Of a stretch of DNA of 64,000 nt, positions 23,321-37,076 are shown piece by piece. Both the position numbers and the translations under genes were made by a program. The notes below the pieces were generated by a model. The model made no database searches. It saw only the letters and a program-made list of their open reading frames with translations, and was not told where the DNA came from. The stretch is from Bugula neritina (Eukaryota; Bryozoa; Gymnolaemata; Cheilostomatida; Bugulidae), in the NCBI GenBank assembly GCA_964035545.1, contig OZ037767.1:20748628-20812627 (forward strand). Reading direction: 5' to 3'. Each line of letters opens with the position of its first letter. Position 1 is the stretch's first letter.

Positions 23321-25090
23321 GTTCTATTTGAAAAAAACTAATGTAAAAATTAATTTAATTTTGTGGCTCATTTAAATGGCATTTTGTTTGGACAGGTTTC
23401 TCGGTCTCTATTCCACATGTAGAATATCTGCAGAGTAAATTTTCACACGTTGTTTTGGTGTTAGATCAGAAGAAATGAGGTTAGCTGTTGTCAAATTTTT
23501 CCAGTGTGTGAATCCATTATTTATGGCTCAGTGACACTAACAGTCCTTGTGAAATTGTTTAATCATTTTCTCCCCATCAAACAGAAAATTTCCTACAAAA
23601 ACCTGTTTCAACAGCTTTTATGTAAATGTTTTTTATTCTAGTTTTTGCATAACAAATAATTGATTAGTATATTGCTAATTAGTAAACTAGGTAAAAGGCA
23701 GCTGTAAGATAATTGTATCGATATCGCTATCACATGACACATTTAGGTGATATAAATTAAACGCTTTGTAACAGTCAGATATAATTACCTTCTAATAGAA
23801 AGACTTGGCTAAATGATGAAGGAGAAAAGCAAATACCAGCCATAGGCAAGGACGGAGTCATTTTCAAAGTAAGGCTTCATTGGAAACTAATTTATAGCTG
23901 ATTGATTATTATATATAAACTGATTAGACAAACATATTCTTTAGAATAGAGCAAATTAATTCCGTTACAGATAACTTGACAAAAAATATGCTGAATAAAC
24001 TGCAGCCTTATAACATTTGGCAGGGAAATTGAAATATTCACAACAGTTTCTGCTTGGGATGGGTTTGCCAGCATTGATTGTTGGTCAACATAAACAAAGC
24101 ATTATAGCAGTTTAGTATGTGTAGAAAATTGTTTTTAGTTCTGCTGTTCGGCTTTAACAGTTACTTGCTTGAGAAACACATAAAACATAGTCTAAATACT
24201 TCAAAGGTGATGCATATGTTACAAGATTGTAGCTAACATAAAGCAACGAATACTTTTGGATATATATATAACCCAATAGCATATTTTTATCTTTTCAATT
24301 TGATTAACATTAAACATACAAGGATTTCATTTTTTTTAACTTAGAAATTATTAACTAGCTGAATTTTTTGGCTAGCAAGAAACTGTTTTCTTTCAGAATT
24401 TCAGTTAATGCTTTTTTTTACAAGACTTTGCATCTGAAGACAATTAGAGCAATAAATTATATTGATAGATGTTCAGGTTGATAATTATTAAATCTTTTTG
24501 GACAGAACAAATTCATATTTGAAAACTTTACAATTATTCTTTCATAGATGAAATCTCTTTTCGCTGATTACACAAAATAATACTTTTTACTCGTTACTTC
24601 TAGAACTGACGAAACTCAGGAAGCCAACTGGAAGCTGTTTGGAGCCAAGTAAGGTTGGCTGCTGTATGACCTTGACTAGCAGACTATTAGCTGTACCCAA
24701 CAGCTTGGTTTCTTCAGAAGTAGGACGGAGGGTGCTTATACGTCTGCAACTGTCATTATTTATTCCAGGTACATGTACTAGCTTATGTTTCAGTACCAAA
24801 TCTCTGTACCAAATGTTGAGATTTGTCCAAAAACACTCTAAGGGAAGTTGGGTTTCAGGAGCCCGTTAGGTGGATAAAATTCTGAGATGTTTCCAGATTT
24901 TTGTTGACAGGAAGGGTGGTGCTGTGCCAGTCCCATAAAAACCTAATCCAGATAATCAAACTCAGCTATAACTTATTGTGCTTCAACTATCCACTCGCCA
25001 ATTGATGTCTGATGTTGAAATTAATTAGAAGAATTTTTTTGCAAAACTTTTAAATTTGATGTTAGAAATTAGCAAATAAATATGTCTTTT

Positions 25091-25289
25091 TTACCTGCAC
25101 AGTATAAGTAAAAGTTATGCTTATTACCTGCACAATATATGTGATGGTGTTACCTTTTACCTGCACAATATGAATAATGGTGATACCTTTTACCTGCACA
25201 ATATAAGTAATGGCTATACCTTTTACCTGCACAATATAAGTAATGGTTATACTGTTTACCTGCACAATAAGAGTAATGGTTATACCTTC
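25091..25289. repeat. 33-bp minisatellite, about six copies
   Basis: Tandem units of ACCTGCACAATATAAGTAAT plus 13 more bases. Because 33 is a multiple of three, the minus strand shows an artefactual repetitive ORF at 25062-25316 with a VQVKGI motif. It is not a gene. Confidence 0.85.
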
Positions 25290-27013
25290 AAAGGTGAGCC
25301 TCATTTTTAGGAACATAATCAGATCAAATCCCAGGTCAGTTTCAGGGCATGTGATTAAAAGCTTTTGTGTTTATATTCTGTGTATATAACAAATCTCATG
25401 TGATGTTATGGTTAGAACAAGTGAATTGCATAATGAGTTGAAGATACAGATTGGCAGGTGTTAAGGTTAATGGTTTAGTGGTTCTTTCTTTATAAATTAA
25501 TGTAAATTGAACCACCCATGTGAGTTACTGCTATTTTAAAATAGCACTGCAAGACTATTGAATGTCTTTTTCTTAAAACAAGCCACTAAAACTACTAAAA
25601 TATTAAAAGTTCTTTTTTAACTATTAAGTTGTGTCACAGAACATATTGGGGTGTCCTTCATATTGCAAACTGTTATAAAATGCCATAAAATACACGGCCT
25701 GGCAAAGCAAACAAGTTTGACTTCTGCAAAGCAAAATTTACCGAATAAGTTTTGAAGCTAAGCATGTTTGCAGGTCACACGCTTAGCTTTGATGAACTTT
25801 ATAAATATGTCAGAAATGAATAAATTGAATAAAAAATACTTGTGATTGACTTTTGCTGATAGGCTAAATCATCATTCGGTTACAATCTTTTAAATTTAAA
25901 TTTAATAATGACGCTTATATAAATTTAATTACAGCATGTTGTTATACTCAGTACATGAAAATAATTATTATTTGCATATAAATTATGCTACTAGTCCAAT
26001 TAAATATGCCATATGGTTAAGTACCAGTTATCATATTGACCCTCTCTATAACTTTCTGTAACCTCACTCGCTGCACGTATTTTGCCAAAAACCTTTTCCT
26101 GTGGTAAAGCTGGAACCTCAAAATAACAAGCCGCCTAGCAGTATGGAGTGCACTCTCAACTATTAACCACCAAACTACATGTTCACATATCTGTTGAAGT
26201 CTTTTCACAAGTGTTACCCAAGTTTTGGTAACTGAGCCTAGTTATACATTGCCTTACATATGGTGGCAAAAAAGATATGGATGCCTAGATGGAGCTGGAG
26301 ACGATGAAGATTTCTTCATAATCATTTACTCTCCCCCAGTTACACCTCAGATTTATTGAACTTCACTTTCATCACCTGAGGCACTTGGTTTCACTTTCAA
26401 ACTGGCAGGTCTATAATTTCAACAACTCCAATAACCAGCTTACACTATTAATCTTGTAAACTTATATTATATTCTAGAAAAAACATTAGATTTGATTGCT
26501 TTACAAATTGCATGATGGTATGCAATGAATCACAATAGGCAAAGGCACTTATACAAAATAAATGTGGCAAGATTTATTTGAAATTGATTAAAACAAAAAA
26601 GCAACAGTAGCTGAAAGTTAATAGAGTGTTACAAATTGAGTTTTTTGTGGTGAAAAAATATAGAAAGGTTTAAAGAAACCAACCAACAGAGCAGGCATGT
26701 AATAAGCTGAGGGTTGAAATGGTGTAAGGGTGGGTAGTATTCTTATAGCTAAAGCCATTTAGTCACACACACATATCACTCTAGCTTCATTTACAGCAAC
26801 CATCAGCCATGTTGGATTTCTGCTGACTACCAGAAAATATTTGAAGTAAACCTGTTTGGGAATATTACAATAAAATGTTAAATTCGATAATAATGGTAAT
26901 TAATTATTAAATATTAATTATTAATGAGAAGAAATGCTAATTAATTGTGAGAATGAAAATGAGAAAAATGCACCAATGCCCCTATATCCAACCCTCTCTC
27001 TGTTTCTATACCC

Positions 27014-27116
<103 letters not shown>

Positions 27117-27123
27117 ATACTTA

Positions 27124-27335
27124 TGCTCCCAATATCTACCTTAAAATATACCAAAACCTACCTACCTTATAATTATTATACCCATGCAGTACCTACTTCA
27201 TATACACCTAATACCTACCTTATATACACCCATGCAGTACCTACTTCATATACAACTAATACCTACCTTATATACACCCAATACCTATCATATACACATC
27301 AAATACCTATCTTATATACACCCAATATGTACGAA
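27124..27335. repeat. Minisatellite of ACCTACCTTATATACACCCA type
   Basis: Units of about 24 bp, partly paired into a higher-order unit of about 48 bp that includes CATGCAGTACCTACTTCATA. It lies directly after the CT tract. Confidence 0.75.
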
Positions 27336-27659
27336 CATTTTTAATAAGCATGCTTTTCAACAAATATGTTGATAAATTTACCAAATACCAACAGTGAGTA
27401 TAGTAACAATGTAACAAAACTTATGGTTACTTCCACTGATGATTGCACTTTATGTAGAATTTTGTTTCAACTTGAAGTGTAGAGCAGCCAAAACCAGGTA
27501 GCAATAGTGACTTTGTAACGACTGACATGGCGTGTTGGGATTTCTTTCAAAGCAGGTTCCAGCGGAGAAGGCTTTATTTTTATTTCGAAAATTTTGGTGA
27601 GTTACTCGCTGTACAGTTCTAAACACAAAATGGAGGTCTGCTACGTTTACAGGTGAACC

Positions 27660-27960
27660 AGGATGTTTCCAGTTTCCTCGAGTTTCTGCCTGCCAATGTC
27701 AACTGAAGGTTTGGCACCCTGTTACATCCTGGTGAGTCTGACAAGGAAGACTGGTTACTCATTGGAGACACTTGGTAGCGGCTACTCGCCGCCAATGGTG
27801 GACGTAGAATTCACCGCTTTTATATTGCTTCACAACCTTTCTATTTCCAGCATTTCTGTTCTGAAACATCCCCTGCTATAAGATATTTTCCGAAGTGAAA
27901 TTCGAACTTGAGACTTCTGGCTTGCAAGCTGGCGTGTTACCATTACACCATACAACAGGG
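27660..27960 (-). mobile_element. tRNA-derived SINE-like element, different family
   Basis: On the minus strand the head from about 27957 reads CCCCTGTTGTATGGTGTAAT, with a tRNA-Gln-like D-arm region GGTGTAATGGTAACAC, then GTTCGAATTTC as a B box. A longer, GC-richer body follows to about 27660. The cloverleaf does not close properly (anticodon and acceptor stems mispaired), so a functional tRNA is unlikely. The body differs from the SINE at 7412. Confidence 0.45.
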
Positions 27961-30599
27961 GCTACAACTCATAGTTTAAGCAGTTTAGAGTTTTGCTTGC
28001 ATATAGGTTAAGTCAACATTTCTTGAGGAAAGCAGCTCTCCTATTGTAATCCATTATAATTATTAACAATGTCACACCTTCTCATGATATTCTTTGGCTT
28101 TTCATTGAAACCGGTTACCATATATTGTTTCTGCAATGAAGTACATGAAAATTATTCCTACCAATGCTTTGCTGCAAAAGTAAAAGGTTAAAAGAGCCAA
28201 TGTTATTCAAGAAACATTCAACGTATAAAGAATAAAATAAAATATATTTTGTGTCATGAGATGCTTTTACATACAATGTTATTCTATTATATATATTATC
28301 TAGTATATTACAGATATATTACATTATGTAATATGGTTATTTATATGTTTTAACTGCTATTGATAACTTTAGTACGGTACTAAGTTTTTTAAAATATCAC
28401 CTTTGAAAATTTTTTAGTTAAGCTCAACTATGGACGCAAAAACTTTGAAATTAAATTTCCATATTTTTAGTATAAGGGCTTACTGCATTTGTTTCTCTAT
28501 ATATCATATGTTTTAAGCGAGAATCTTAATTGTAAGTGCGTCTAAGCAACGCGGTGAAAATGTTAACTCACAGCCTTTGGTGTAGAATTACTTTATCCAG
28601 TTGCTGAACAGTTTGGTTTACAGCCTATCTGTGCGCTGATTAACTGGCGGATTAACTGAGTTAAAGGGAAAAGAAAGAACGTTAAACAAGAATTAAAAGT
28701 TTTCTCAACACTGAAGAGCCAACGAAAATTAACTATTATGCAAAATTGAGGCCCACAAAACAATGGCTATTATATAATGACAACATTTTAAAGATATTTA
28801 AAAGCCTAATAATAATATAATAATAATACATTTTGAATTTTTGAAGCACCATTTTCCTGTAAAGGTCCTGTTTTCTTTTGGTTGACAAAGTAGAGAATAG
28901 CTTTACTTTGAGTAACTATTATGTTAAAACACAAGGTTGGTGTTATCTGCATAATATACAGCTGAGGTCACATAAAGGGCACTACCAATATACCTACAGA
29001 TAAATAAGTCAGTGCCCTCATGATGGATGGCGGTCCATAATTATCTTGAGACAAAGATTAATTTGTTTAAAATTTTTATTTTAGTGAAATAGCTACAAAG
29101 GTATGTATGACATAGCATGGGAAAGTTACAGAGAAAGTAAATATTACTCATGCTATTTTTGTAATATATGTTTGACCAACACGGCTGGAATTAGCATGCA
29201 GAGGGTGAAACATGGATATTATATATATTGCTACTTATGTTCGTGACATACTCCGTCACTAAGTAGACAAGAACCAGTGATTCAAATGGTTATTACGGCT
29301 GCTTGTGCAAACAATATCCTTAATTTATATACAACATGCCTTCATTAACTCACATTTGCATACAAAACCTGGCTCATTTATGATTTGATCGAATCTCTAT
29401 AACTCCTGTTTCGCTAAGAAATTTTATAGACATGAGAGAAAATCTGTTATATAATATAAACAAATAAATAAATATGTTACATATATAAAAATCTTTTACA
29501 ATATTTTTATATTATATGTTGCACAAAGTGCTGCAAAATTCAAACATATGTTAGACTAAAGATATTCACTGCAAACAGAGCACAAGGCATTCGTATTTCA
29601 AAGCAGTGGGTTTATAGAGCTTATTTGATGATGCTAGAAGACGTCTAAAAGCGCTTTAACTTGAACTGCTGAAAACTCAGCTATAGCATCACAATGAATA
29701 TAAAGAAGCAGCCAGTCATGGTTAGTGACGCCATTAGTGATATTGCAATTGCTTGTATATTTGTTACTGTGATGTCATTCCTATCAGCACTCTCAAGTCT
29801 TTAGACTTTAATCTACAAATAGATAAAAATGAGTTTAGATTACAGAAAGAAGCACCTTATGCTTTGTCATAACATTGGACTTATATTTTAGTGTTGAGAT
29901 CGCAAGTTGAAAAAAGATTATAAAATATGAAGAGCAGCAAGACTAGTGATTCGTAAATGCAGCAGTAAGGTCAAGGCCAAGTTTATTTTTAGAATAACAA
30001 TTAGTTTAATTGTCATCTTCCCATGTCACGAGTGTTATGCAATACACCTGATTCCAGCAGTCATTGTGTCAGGTATAAAACGCAGTTACGTAATTTATTC
30101 ACATTTCTAAAACAAATAGTCGGGATAATCAACTTTTGACTTTGCTTGGGTTTATAAATATACATTATTTTGGAGTCCTGAATGATTGGGAGATGATTTC
30201 AGAATTACGAAACTTGGCAGCTTAAATCGCGGGACTTGAAATGTAATCTAAAAATAGTAATGAAAATAAAGCTATTTTTAGGTATGACTAATTAAAGCAT
30301 CACAGTGTAAATGACCGTCATCTAAGATGTTGTATTTTTTAATATGCGAGAGAAAAAAATGTTGAATCATGAATCTATTCTGCGTCAACATCATTTTTCT
30401 TCTCTAAAGTTTTCAGTCTGATAAATGAATTTTCTAGAAGCGAAATTAAATTCAGAATTGTTGCAAAATCTACCCGCATGAATTAACATTGAAATAACTG
30501 TTTGGTTGAAAGAGGATTATTCAACTAGAAAGAATTGCTCACACGGCTCCACTTAAGGATAAGAAAGGGCTTGTAGCATGAGTTCCATGAGCAGATTAA

Positions 30600-30690
30600 C
30601 TGATGGTAAATGGTGGTTGAGGTGAGACAAGGGTAGCTGAGGTAGTGCAGGGGTAGCTGAGGTAGTGCAAGGTAGCTGAGGTGGTACAAA
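30600..30690. repeat. Short tandem array, GGTAGCTGAGGTAGTGCA units
   Basis: About four diverged 17-20-bp units. A weak minus-strand ORF with LPLHYLSY motifs is a by-product. Confidence 0.6.
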
Positions 30691-32914
30691 GGGCAAATTT
30701 CACATTTCAGTAAACAATTGCAACGAAAAGAGCTACTGCTTATAATAATCAAAAATTAAACTGAATAAAAACTAGAAATCTTCACACAAAATTCCTAATT
30801 CTAAACCTTAATGAAATGCTTTTGTCGGTAACTTGCTTACTAACAATGCATATAGAGAGGTTTATAGCACTTACATTGCACTAGTGAAAATATACTTTAT
30901 ATCCCTAATTTTATCAGTAATATGACAATTTGGATGATAGAAGTTTATCAAGTTTCTTTATGATGGATATAACAGGAAATTAAAGTTTAGTGCAGTTCAG
31001 AATATCAAAAACAAGAGGCGGTTGCGAGTTACTTGCGTTATGTTGAATCATACTGCTATCAATACCGGAGCTGAAATATCACTTCTAATAAATCAAGATT
31101 ATGGCCACTGCATTGTTCTCCTATAAACAATAATTGTATTTTTGACAAGTGATATTGTATTTTCTAATTTATTGCGGCATATAAAGTGGAGAGGCAAAAG
31201 CGATTATATGGTTAGCAACGAAATATTATCACATCAATAGCCGCAATGATATAATTTCAAAAATATTTTGCATTATTTACCAAATATTTCTATAGCAATT
31301 AAAAATAAATGTGACAACCTGAAATCTGTATGTAGCATAAATCAAAGAAATTATAAATAGCTTTGAGCTAAATAATTTCAACTTCTATGTTAACAGTTTT
31401 ATATATTCAAAGCATAAAACATGCTAAATATACATATTAAACCAACTAATTTTGAACTGTTGAAAAGGTTAAAACAATTATTATACTTATAAATAAGAAT
31501 GCATACATATTGATTAGCCTTTTTTTAAAACCTGTTTTTAAAGATTTTACAAACATTAACAAATTATCAGTCAATTTTGAATAGGCCAAACAAGTGCCCA
31601 AATCAGCACAAAATAAAGCCAAGTTTCAACATATAGCTAGACATGAGGTGTTGCAACAAAGCCCTAAAGAATTGTGAAAGGGAAAGGATATTTCCCAGGG
31701 GAAGTAGAGATAGTGCTAAAGTATAAGGGTTGCACTCTAAAGCTGGTCTGTCTGATGAATTACTATGCATCCAAGCCCACAACTGTATTCTTTTTTTTTC
31801 TTTTTTTTTGTTTTACTGCTTATTAAATACACCTCAAGTTATTAACTTTCAAGCACTTATTTGGTGCATGCAGCTATTGCTACTATTATTTTCAACAGCT
31901 AAAATTTAGCAATCATCAACATAAACAATATTCAATAAAAAAGGAATATTAAAGTGTTCAATAAAATTTATCAATATAATTTTGTTGCACTATTTTGATA
32001 CAATTCTGCATTACTCATCCTTAACTTTACAGAATTGATATTTTATACAATCAATTATTCATTAATTAAATATTTAGTAGCAAATTTCACATGCAGCTTT
32101 CCAATTACAGTGGGGAGAAAAGTCCAAATTTGAACAGTTATCAGAATGCTGTTATGAAATTTAATAATTAGCACTGGTACTGATTTATTATAAATTAACA
32201 AAAGTTTGAAATGTTTGGGCATACATTTAACATTTTTCATTAAAACAAGGTACTGCAATTAATACAAATTTTTAAAGATTATTATTTCCAGTTATGCTCA
32301 TGTGGGAGTTAATTTTGAGACAGATTATTTAAAACATATATAAAAGTTAAGTGAACATTTGCATAACATAGTAAACTAAAGTATTTATATTTATGCACCC
32401 CTATACATTGCTTTATTCTGGGTGACTGCTAATTCATGCAGTGCCCAAAAAATTAGAATTCATAATTGAATATTTAAATTTCATTAAAATCATTCATCAA
32501 CCTGTAATATTATGCTCCTTACTTTATGATAATTAATATTATAATTTTTCATATGCTGCTTCTTTGCAAATCCTTAGAATTCATCACAAATTCTAAATAT
32601 GGAGCTCATAAAAAATATCATTTTGACATTTGTTCAGATTGATTAGTGAGTCAGTTTGAATTGGTAGCGGGTGATTGATGGCGCGGTGTAGCAATTGGAG
32701 AGACAAATTTGGTTCCCATGATAATCATGTCTTACTCAATAATCAAAACTGACATTCAATCTATTTTTAATTTTCCTCAAAACATTGTTACCTCAAAATA
32801 GGAAGACTTTGAGTTTCAATATGCCAAAGACCACAGTCTACATATAGCCTGAGTATCTCACTCACCACTGCAGACACCCGCCCGCACACGTGCCTTGTAT
32901 GTGACACGAACTAT

Positions 32915-33080
32915 GCAGGTATAGGGTATACAGGTATACAGGTATACAGGAAAGGGGTATACAGGTACAGGGTATGTAGGTAAGGGGTATACAGGTATAC
33001 AGGTAAGGGCTATATATAGGTATGCAGGTAAGGGGTATATAGAGATACAGGTAAGGGGTACATAGAGATACGAGTAAGGT
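32915..33080. repeat. Minisatellite of ACAGGTAAGGGGTATA type
   Basis: About ten short units built from GGTATACAGGTA and GGTAAGGGGTATA. The G-rich strand is the plus strand. The related core GGTAAGGGGT recurs in the array at 38160-38320. Confidence 0.8.
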
Positions 33081-33970
33081 ATAGCCATGCTGATGAGGGG
33101 CTACGCGGTGGTTACGTTATGGAAATTGGTGTTATTGTAGGACAGAAGATAAATGCCAATGCTGAGGAATTTAGATGAGGCGGTGCCTGCAAGTCTCTGC
33201 TACTTGGAATACAACTAGCTCAGTTCAGGGTAGTGATATCGCTAACATATTTACACTTGGCTTTTTTATTCACATTTTTGGCAAAAGAAAATCATCTTTC
33301 TTCTCATGACACGTTAATATCATTGTTTTCCAAAAAAATAGATTTCTCTCACAAAACTCCCGCAGTAATTTGAACTGTAGTTTGAAAAGTTTATTGAAAA
33401 TATAAAAAATGGAAGCGGTTGAGTCTTTAAGATTGACAGGTTTTCAGGGACTAAAAATGTTTTCCAAATTTAAGTATGACAAAAGTTCACCTTCCTTAAA
33501 TTTTTCTCTAAAAGGTTCTTTCCAATTTAGTTACACAATTAATGCAGCACGAATACCTCTTAAACACACCTGCTGATATAATACTGAATTCTCAGACTAT
33601 TTGCTAGTCAGTTTGTTGAACATTTCAGCAATTCTTAGTGTTGTGTGCCTTGGCTGCAAAAGCTTTGTTAATATTGCACTTGTAGGTTTATTCTCAAGCT
33701 TAGTTTTTCCAATGCAATCTTGAATGTGCAATTAAAACTTTTATCTTTTATTTTTACATAATGTATACATTATACTATTAACTGAATTATATTTCACAAC
33801 TCATCAGTCTGTTGCTAGTTGTATTTGGCAAATAGAAACTTGGCTAAAATCTAAAACCGATGCCAACATATTTTACTGAAACAACTTCTTTTAAAAATAA
33901 TGTTCAAAATAGATACTAATATACTTTTTCTTAAATTGCTTGTATAGATTTTTTATGCCTTTCCTTTCAG

Positions 33971-34283
33971 AAATAGAAGCAACATCTAACATCAGTCGTA
34001 CGCTGGCCTGTGAGAATATCTCGTGTTGAATAATATGATATCACACGTCTAAACATTGCAGTATGCGCAGAAGCAAATCCAAATGTACCAATCAATGATG
34101 AGGCAAAGTCAACTATTACGTTGTGTATGTAAGCTCATTAAATTTTAAAGTCTCTATTCTCACTAAATTTTTTTAAAGAACTGCATATGCCTTATTCTTT
34201 ATTTATTGCCACCTGCAGTAACAGGTCTTTTAGACTGGCAAAAGCCCTACATAGTAGAGCATTCTCCTGTAGATTGTCACTAA
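33971..34283 (+). CDS. Candidate three-exon chain of an unrecognised gene
   Basis: Three short exons with pyrimidine-rich acceptors and good donors join in phase 1 throughout: 33971-34009 (CTTTCAG acceptor, GTGAGA donor), 34062-34124 (GTATGT donor) and 34219-34283 ending in TAA. The joined frame includes IEATSNISRTLALCAEANPN, then DEAKSTITL, then LTGLLDWQKPYIVEHS. The phase agreement across two introns is the main support. I do not recognise the protein, and no upstream exon was confirmed. Confidence 0.3.
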
Positions 34284-34299
34284 ACGGAGCTAACCAGAG

Positions 34300-36860
34300 T
34301 TCAAAGCAGCAGAGTCTTGTTTTGTAACATCTACTCTGACAGGCTCTTCATCTAATAATGTACACTAAAATTATGTAACAGCTACTCTCATAGGCTCTTC
34401 ATATTGTACACTGAAACTCATGAGGTAAACAAAGGTTGTCATCTATTTACTAAGTAGACATACAATCCTTGCAGAATCTTGTGTCTGTTTTAAACCAGCT
34501 TACATTTATTGTACTTTTCAATCAGGTTTCAACTAGTATTTACTCAGCATCTAATTTTACCCCATGTTGTTTCTGAATATAAAATCAGCATAAATTAGCT
34601 AAAATATTGTACTTTTCACAAACTGATAAATCATTTTGAAGTTAAAGATAAGTTTATCTCGCTAGACAAATACTTGCACACCGCAGCATATTCAGCTTTC
34701 AATCATCTTCTACTAAAACTTGTTTTCAAGCATATCCTTTGCATATACTGCAGTTTTCAAGCATCCTTATTTGGAAATAACTTTGTGCCATATCTCAACA
34801 AAATATTAATGAGAATGGAATATTTTTTAAAAAAAGACAACTTCTGTGTTTTCTGCACTATAGTAAGCATATTGTTGAACATATAGGTTATAGAAGAAAC
34901 AAACTGACATCATGAGATTCAAAAGTCAAACTGTAATCATGCTTTAGTTTAGATTGTAAAGAATGGATAAATTGTGACCATGTTAGGCCTATTTAAGAGC
35001 AAACGAGTTTAACTTAACCCAAAAATTAGCCTGAAACTTTAGAAAGCTTGCCTACTTACTGCCCTGACTACCTGGCAAGAGTTCTGGCTATGCTGGTATC
35101 ATTTGTTATGTAATGGCTGCAGAAGTATTTTCTCAGCGGTTGGTAAAAATAACCAGTGGTGTTGCGTGGGTGAACACTGTGTACCATCTTTCCTCTAGCA
35201 GGCATTGGGTGGGGTTAGTTGACACCTGTCCAAATGTAACCTGGGCTGCCATCTTCAGATCTCTAAAATGCTGTTATTAAATCACAATCCATCATAATAT
35301 TTCTTGCCTATTGATATTGGATGCGTTTTGAAAAACATCCAATAAAAATCAAACTCAAGACAATTTAGGCATTTAGTTATTTGTTTTTTCTTATTTTTTA
35401 CTAATTATATATTTAGCAAATACCTAGTTTCTACATTGCCAGCACCTCATAGTTCAAAGTGAAGCCGCCAAAACATGTTAATATTTAAAAAGGCTGAGTA
35501 CATTGTGCAGCATGTTGCTTTAGCTATATTCTGTGTACATCTTATATTGTTACTATCACTGCTTGTATTACACTACCACATTATGAGTCCTATGTTACAA
35601 AAGTGTGTTTAATATATTTATAATTGTATTGAAGCTGTAACGATGCATTTGCTTTTTGATTACCAAGTATATTAAAAATGCTTTATTCATTGGATAGATC
35701 AAATCTGAAAGTGTGTTTAGACCTTCAAAATTTTTTACTCAAAAATTAATTTTGGCCGCCTTGACATTTCCCTGAAATGTCTTGTATTATAAAAGCAACT
35801 AGTCAAAATTATTGTTTTATGATAAAATTTTTAGTTATATGCAGTTAAGGGAAATGGCTCATCTTGTTATCTATCAATATTCAACTATTACAGTTTAAAT
35901 ATTAAATTTAAATAAATAAAATTTAAAAGCTTTAAATTGTGTTTCTCAATGTTTACCGCTCCTATTATTGAATTTAAGACATTGAATTGCCGATAGTGTA
36001 TCTATTTTCAAAAAGCATCGAGTATCAATTTAGAAGTCATGTTTTGCTGTGAAAAAGTTATCTTCCATTTCAATATGATTTGGGGGGGGAAGGGAGGGTC
36101 AGCAAACTTGAGTGCTCGGCTATAAGTGGAATCAACTAACACAACTGAAATAAAAGTTTTATGTTAATAGCTGCTGGCCTAAACCTGAATGGAAACTTTA
36201 AATAGAGATTTACATATCAAACAAGTATGCAAAAATAAAGTACACAATAATAAAGTATATAATATTAAAATATACAATAATAAAGTATTATACAAGAATA
36301 AACTAAATAAGAATAGAGTATACAAGTATGCAGAAAAAATACTCAGTGACAATGCAAAGGATGCTATGTTTAATATGGTAGTAAAAATCAAAGAACCTCA
36401 CTGGTTTGATTTGAAGTTAGCTTCTCATTTATCAGTTATAAACCTACTTAAGCACAACGTTACACCGACAAGTATAAACAAACAGGAATAGTATATTTAG
36501 ATGAAGGGCATGTTGTTACAGGTTAATAAGGGAGTAAAAGCTAACCTATATGCTATGATATAAACTGATGGCACATTTTGCTATGATATGAACTGATAGA
36601 ATATTTAGTTAAATAACCAACACTATCTAGTGAGCATGACATAAATGAGTGCATAATGAATGGTCAACATGATTCTAAAACATGTATAATTATGTAAACG
36701 TAATAAGCAATTTCCATCAATGAGTGGATCTGCAGTAGAATACTAATAGCAGTAAGGCTAGAGCCACATGCAGTGAAAATACCTGCAAGAACTGCCTGCC
36801 ACACACAATACGCTGTCAGCTGGAGCAAAACTCAAATTACTAATGGTATTTGTTAATAAC
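34300..36860. other. Gene-free AT-rich interval
   Basis: Two near repeats of TGTAACA(T/G)CTACTCT with CAGGCTCTTCAT lie at about 34324-34405. A G8 run occurs near 36080, and an ATAATAAAGTATATAA-type simple stretch near 36230-36310 generates spurious ORFs. Nothing else is supportable. Confidence 0.5.
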
Positions 36861-36864
36861 TTTC

Positions 36865-37076
36865 AACTCATGCAAGTTTATATTTGCCATCCCTGAGAGA
36901 AACCCCCTGATGAGAGGGTTTTTGTAAATCGGGCTAAGGACTCATCCATATGTGGCACAGGAACACTTATGACTAGATGCTCTTTCTAACATCACCAATG
37001 GCCTTTACTGGGGTTCCAACCCATGACTTCGTGTTTACTAAGCCAACGCTCTAACCCTTAGACCACGGCTGCTCCC
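36865..37076 (-). mobile_element. tRNA-derived SINE, copy 2
   Basis: Reverse-oriented copy of the element at 7412-7626. The head GGGAGCAGCCGTGGTCTAAG starts at 37076, a B box with one change (GGTTGGAACCC) follows, and the shared core CATTGGTGATGTTAGAAAGA comes next, ending in a tail comparable to copy 1. Possible imperfect target duplication: TAATGGTATTTG at 36841 and TAATGATTTTAT at 37077. Confidence 0.75.

Larger units (their letters stand above)
18600..25090. other. Gene-poor interval 5' of POU3
   Basis: Mostly AT-rich and featureless. Two things stand out. A GC-richer segment at about 20255-20400 (with GTTGAGGCGCCTC) could be a conserved non-coding element of a developmental gene. An ATTTGCATAATTA motif at 20782-20794 joins a POU octamer to a TAAT core. 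Short coding-like frames at 23046-23320 (plus) and 24587-24869 (both strands) are not assignable. Confidence 0.5.
27961..33960. other. Gene-free AT-rich interval
   Basis: No supported gene. It contains a short array of GGTAGCTGAGGTAGTGCA at about 30600-30690 and the minisatellite at 32915-33080. A T-rich run (CTTTTTTTTTCTTTTTTTTT) occurs near 31790-31810. Confidence 0.55.

Noticed and set aside
25062-25316. 84-codon minus-strand ORF with repeated VQVKGI
   Set aside because: Produced by a 33-bp tandem array whose unit is a multiple of three.
27884-27957. Functional tRNA gene on the minus strand
   Set aside because: D-arm and B-box sequences are tRNA-like, but the anticodon stem and acceptor stem do not pair. 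A SINE head is more likely.
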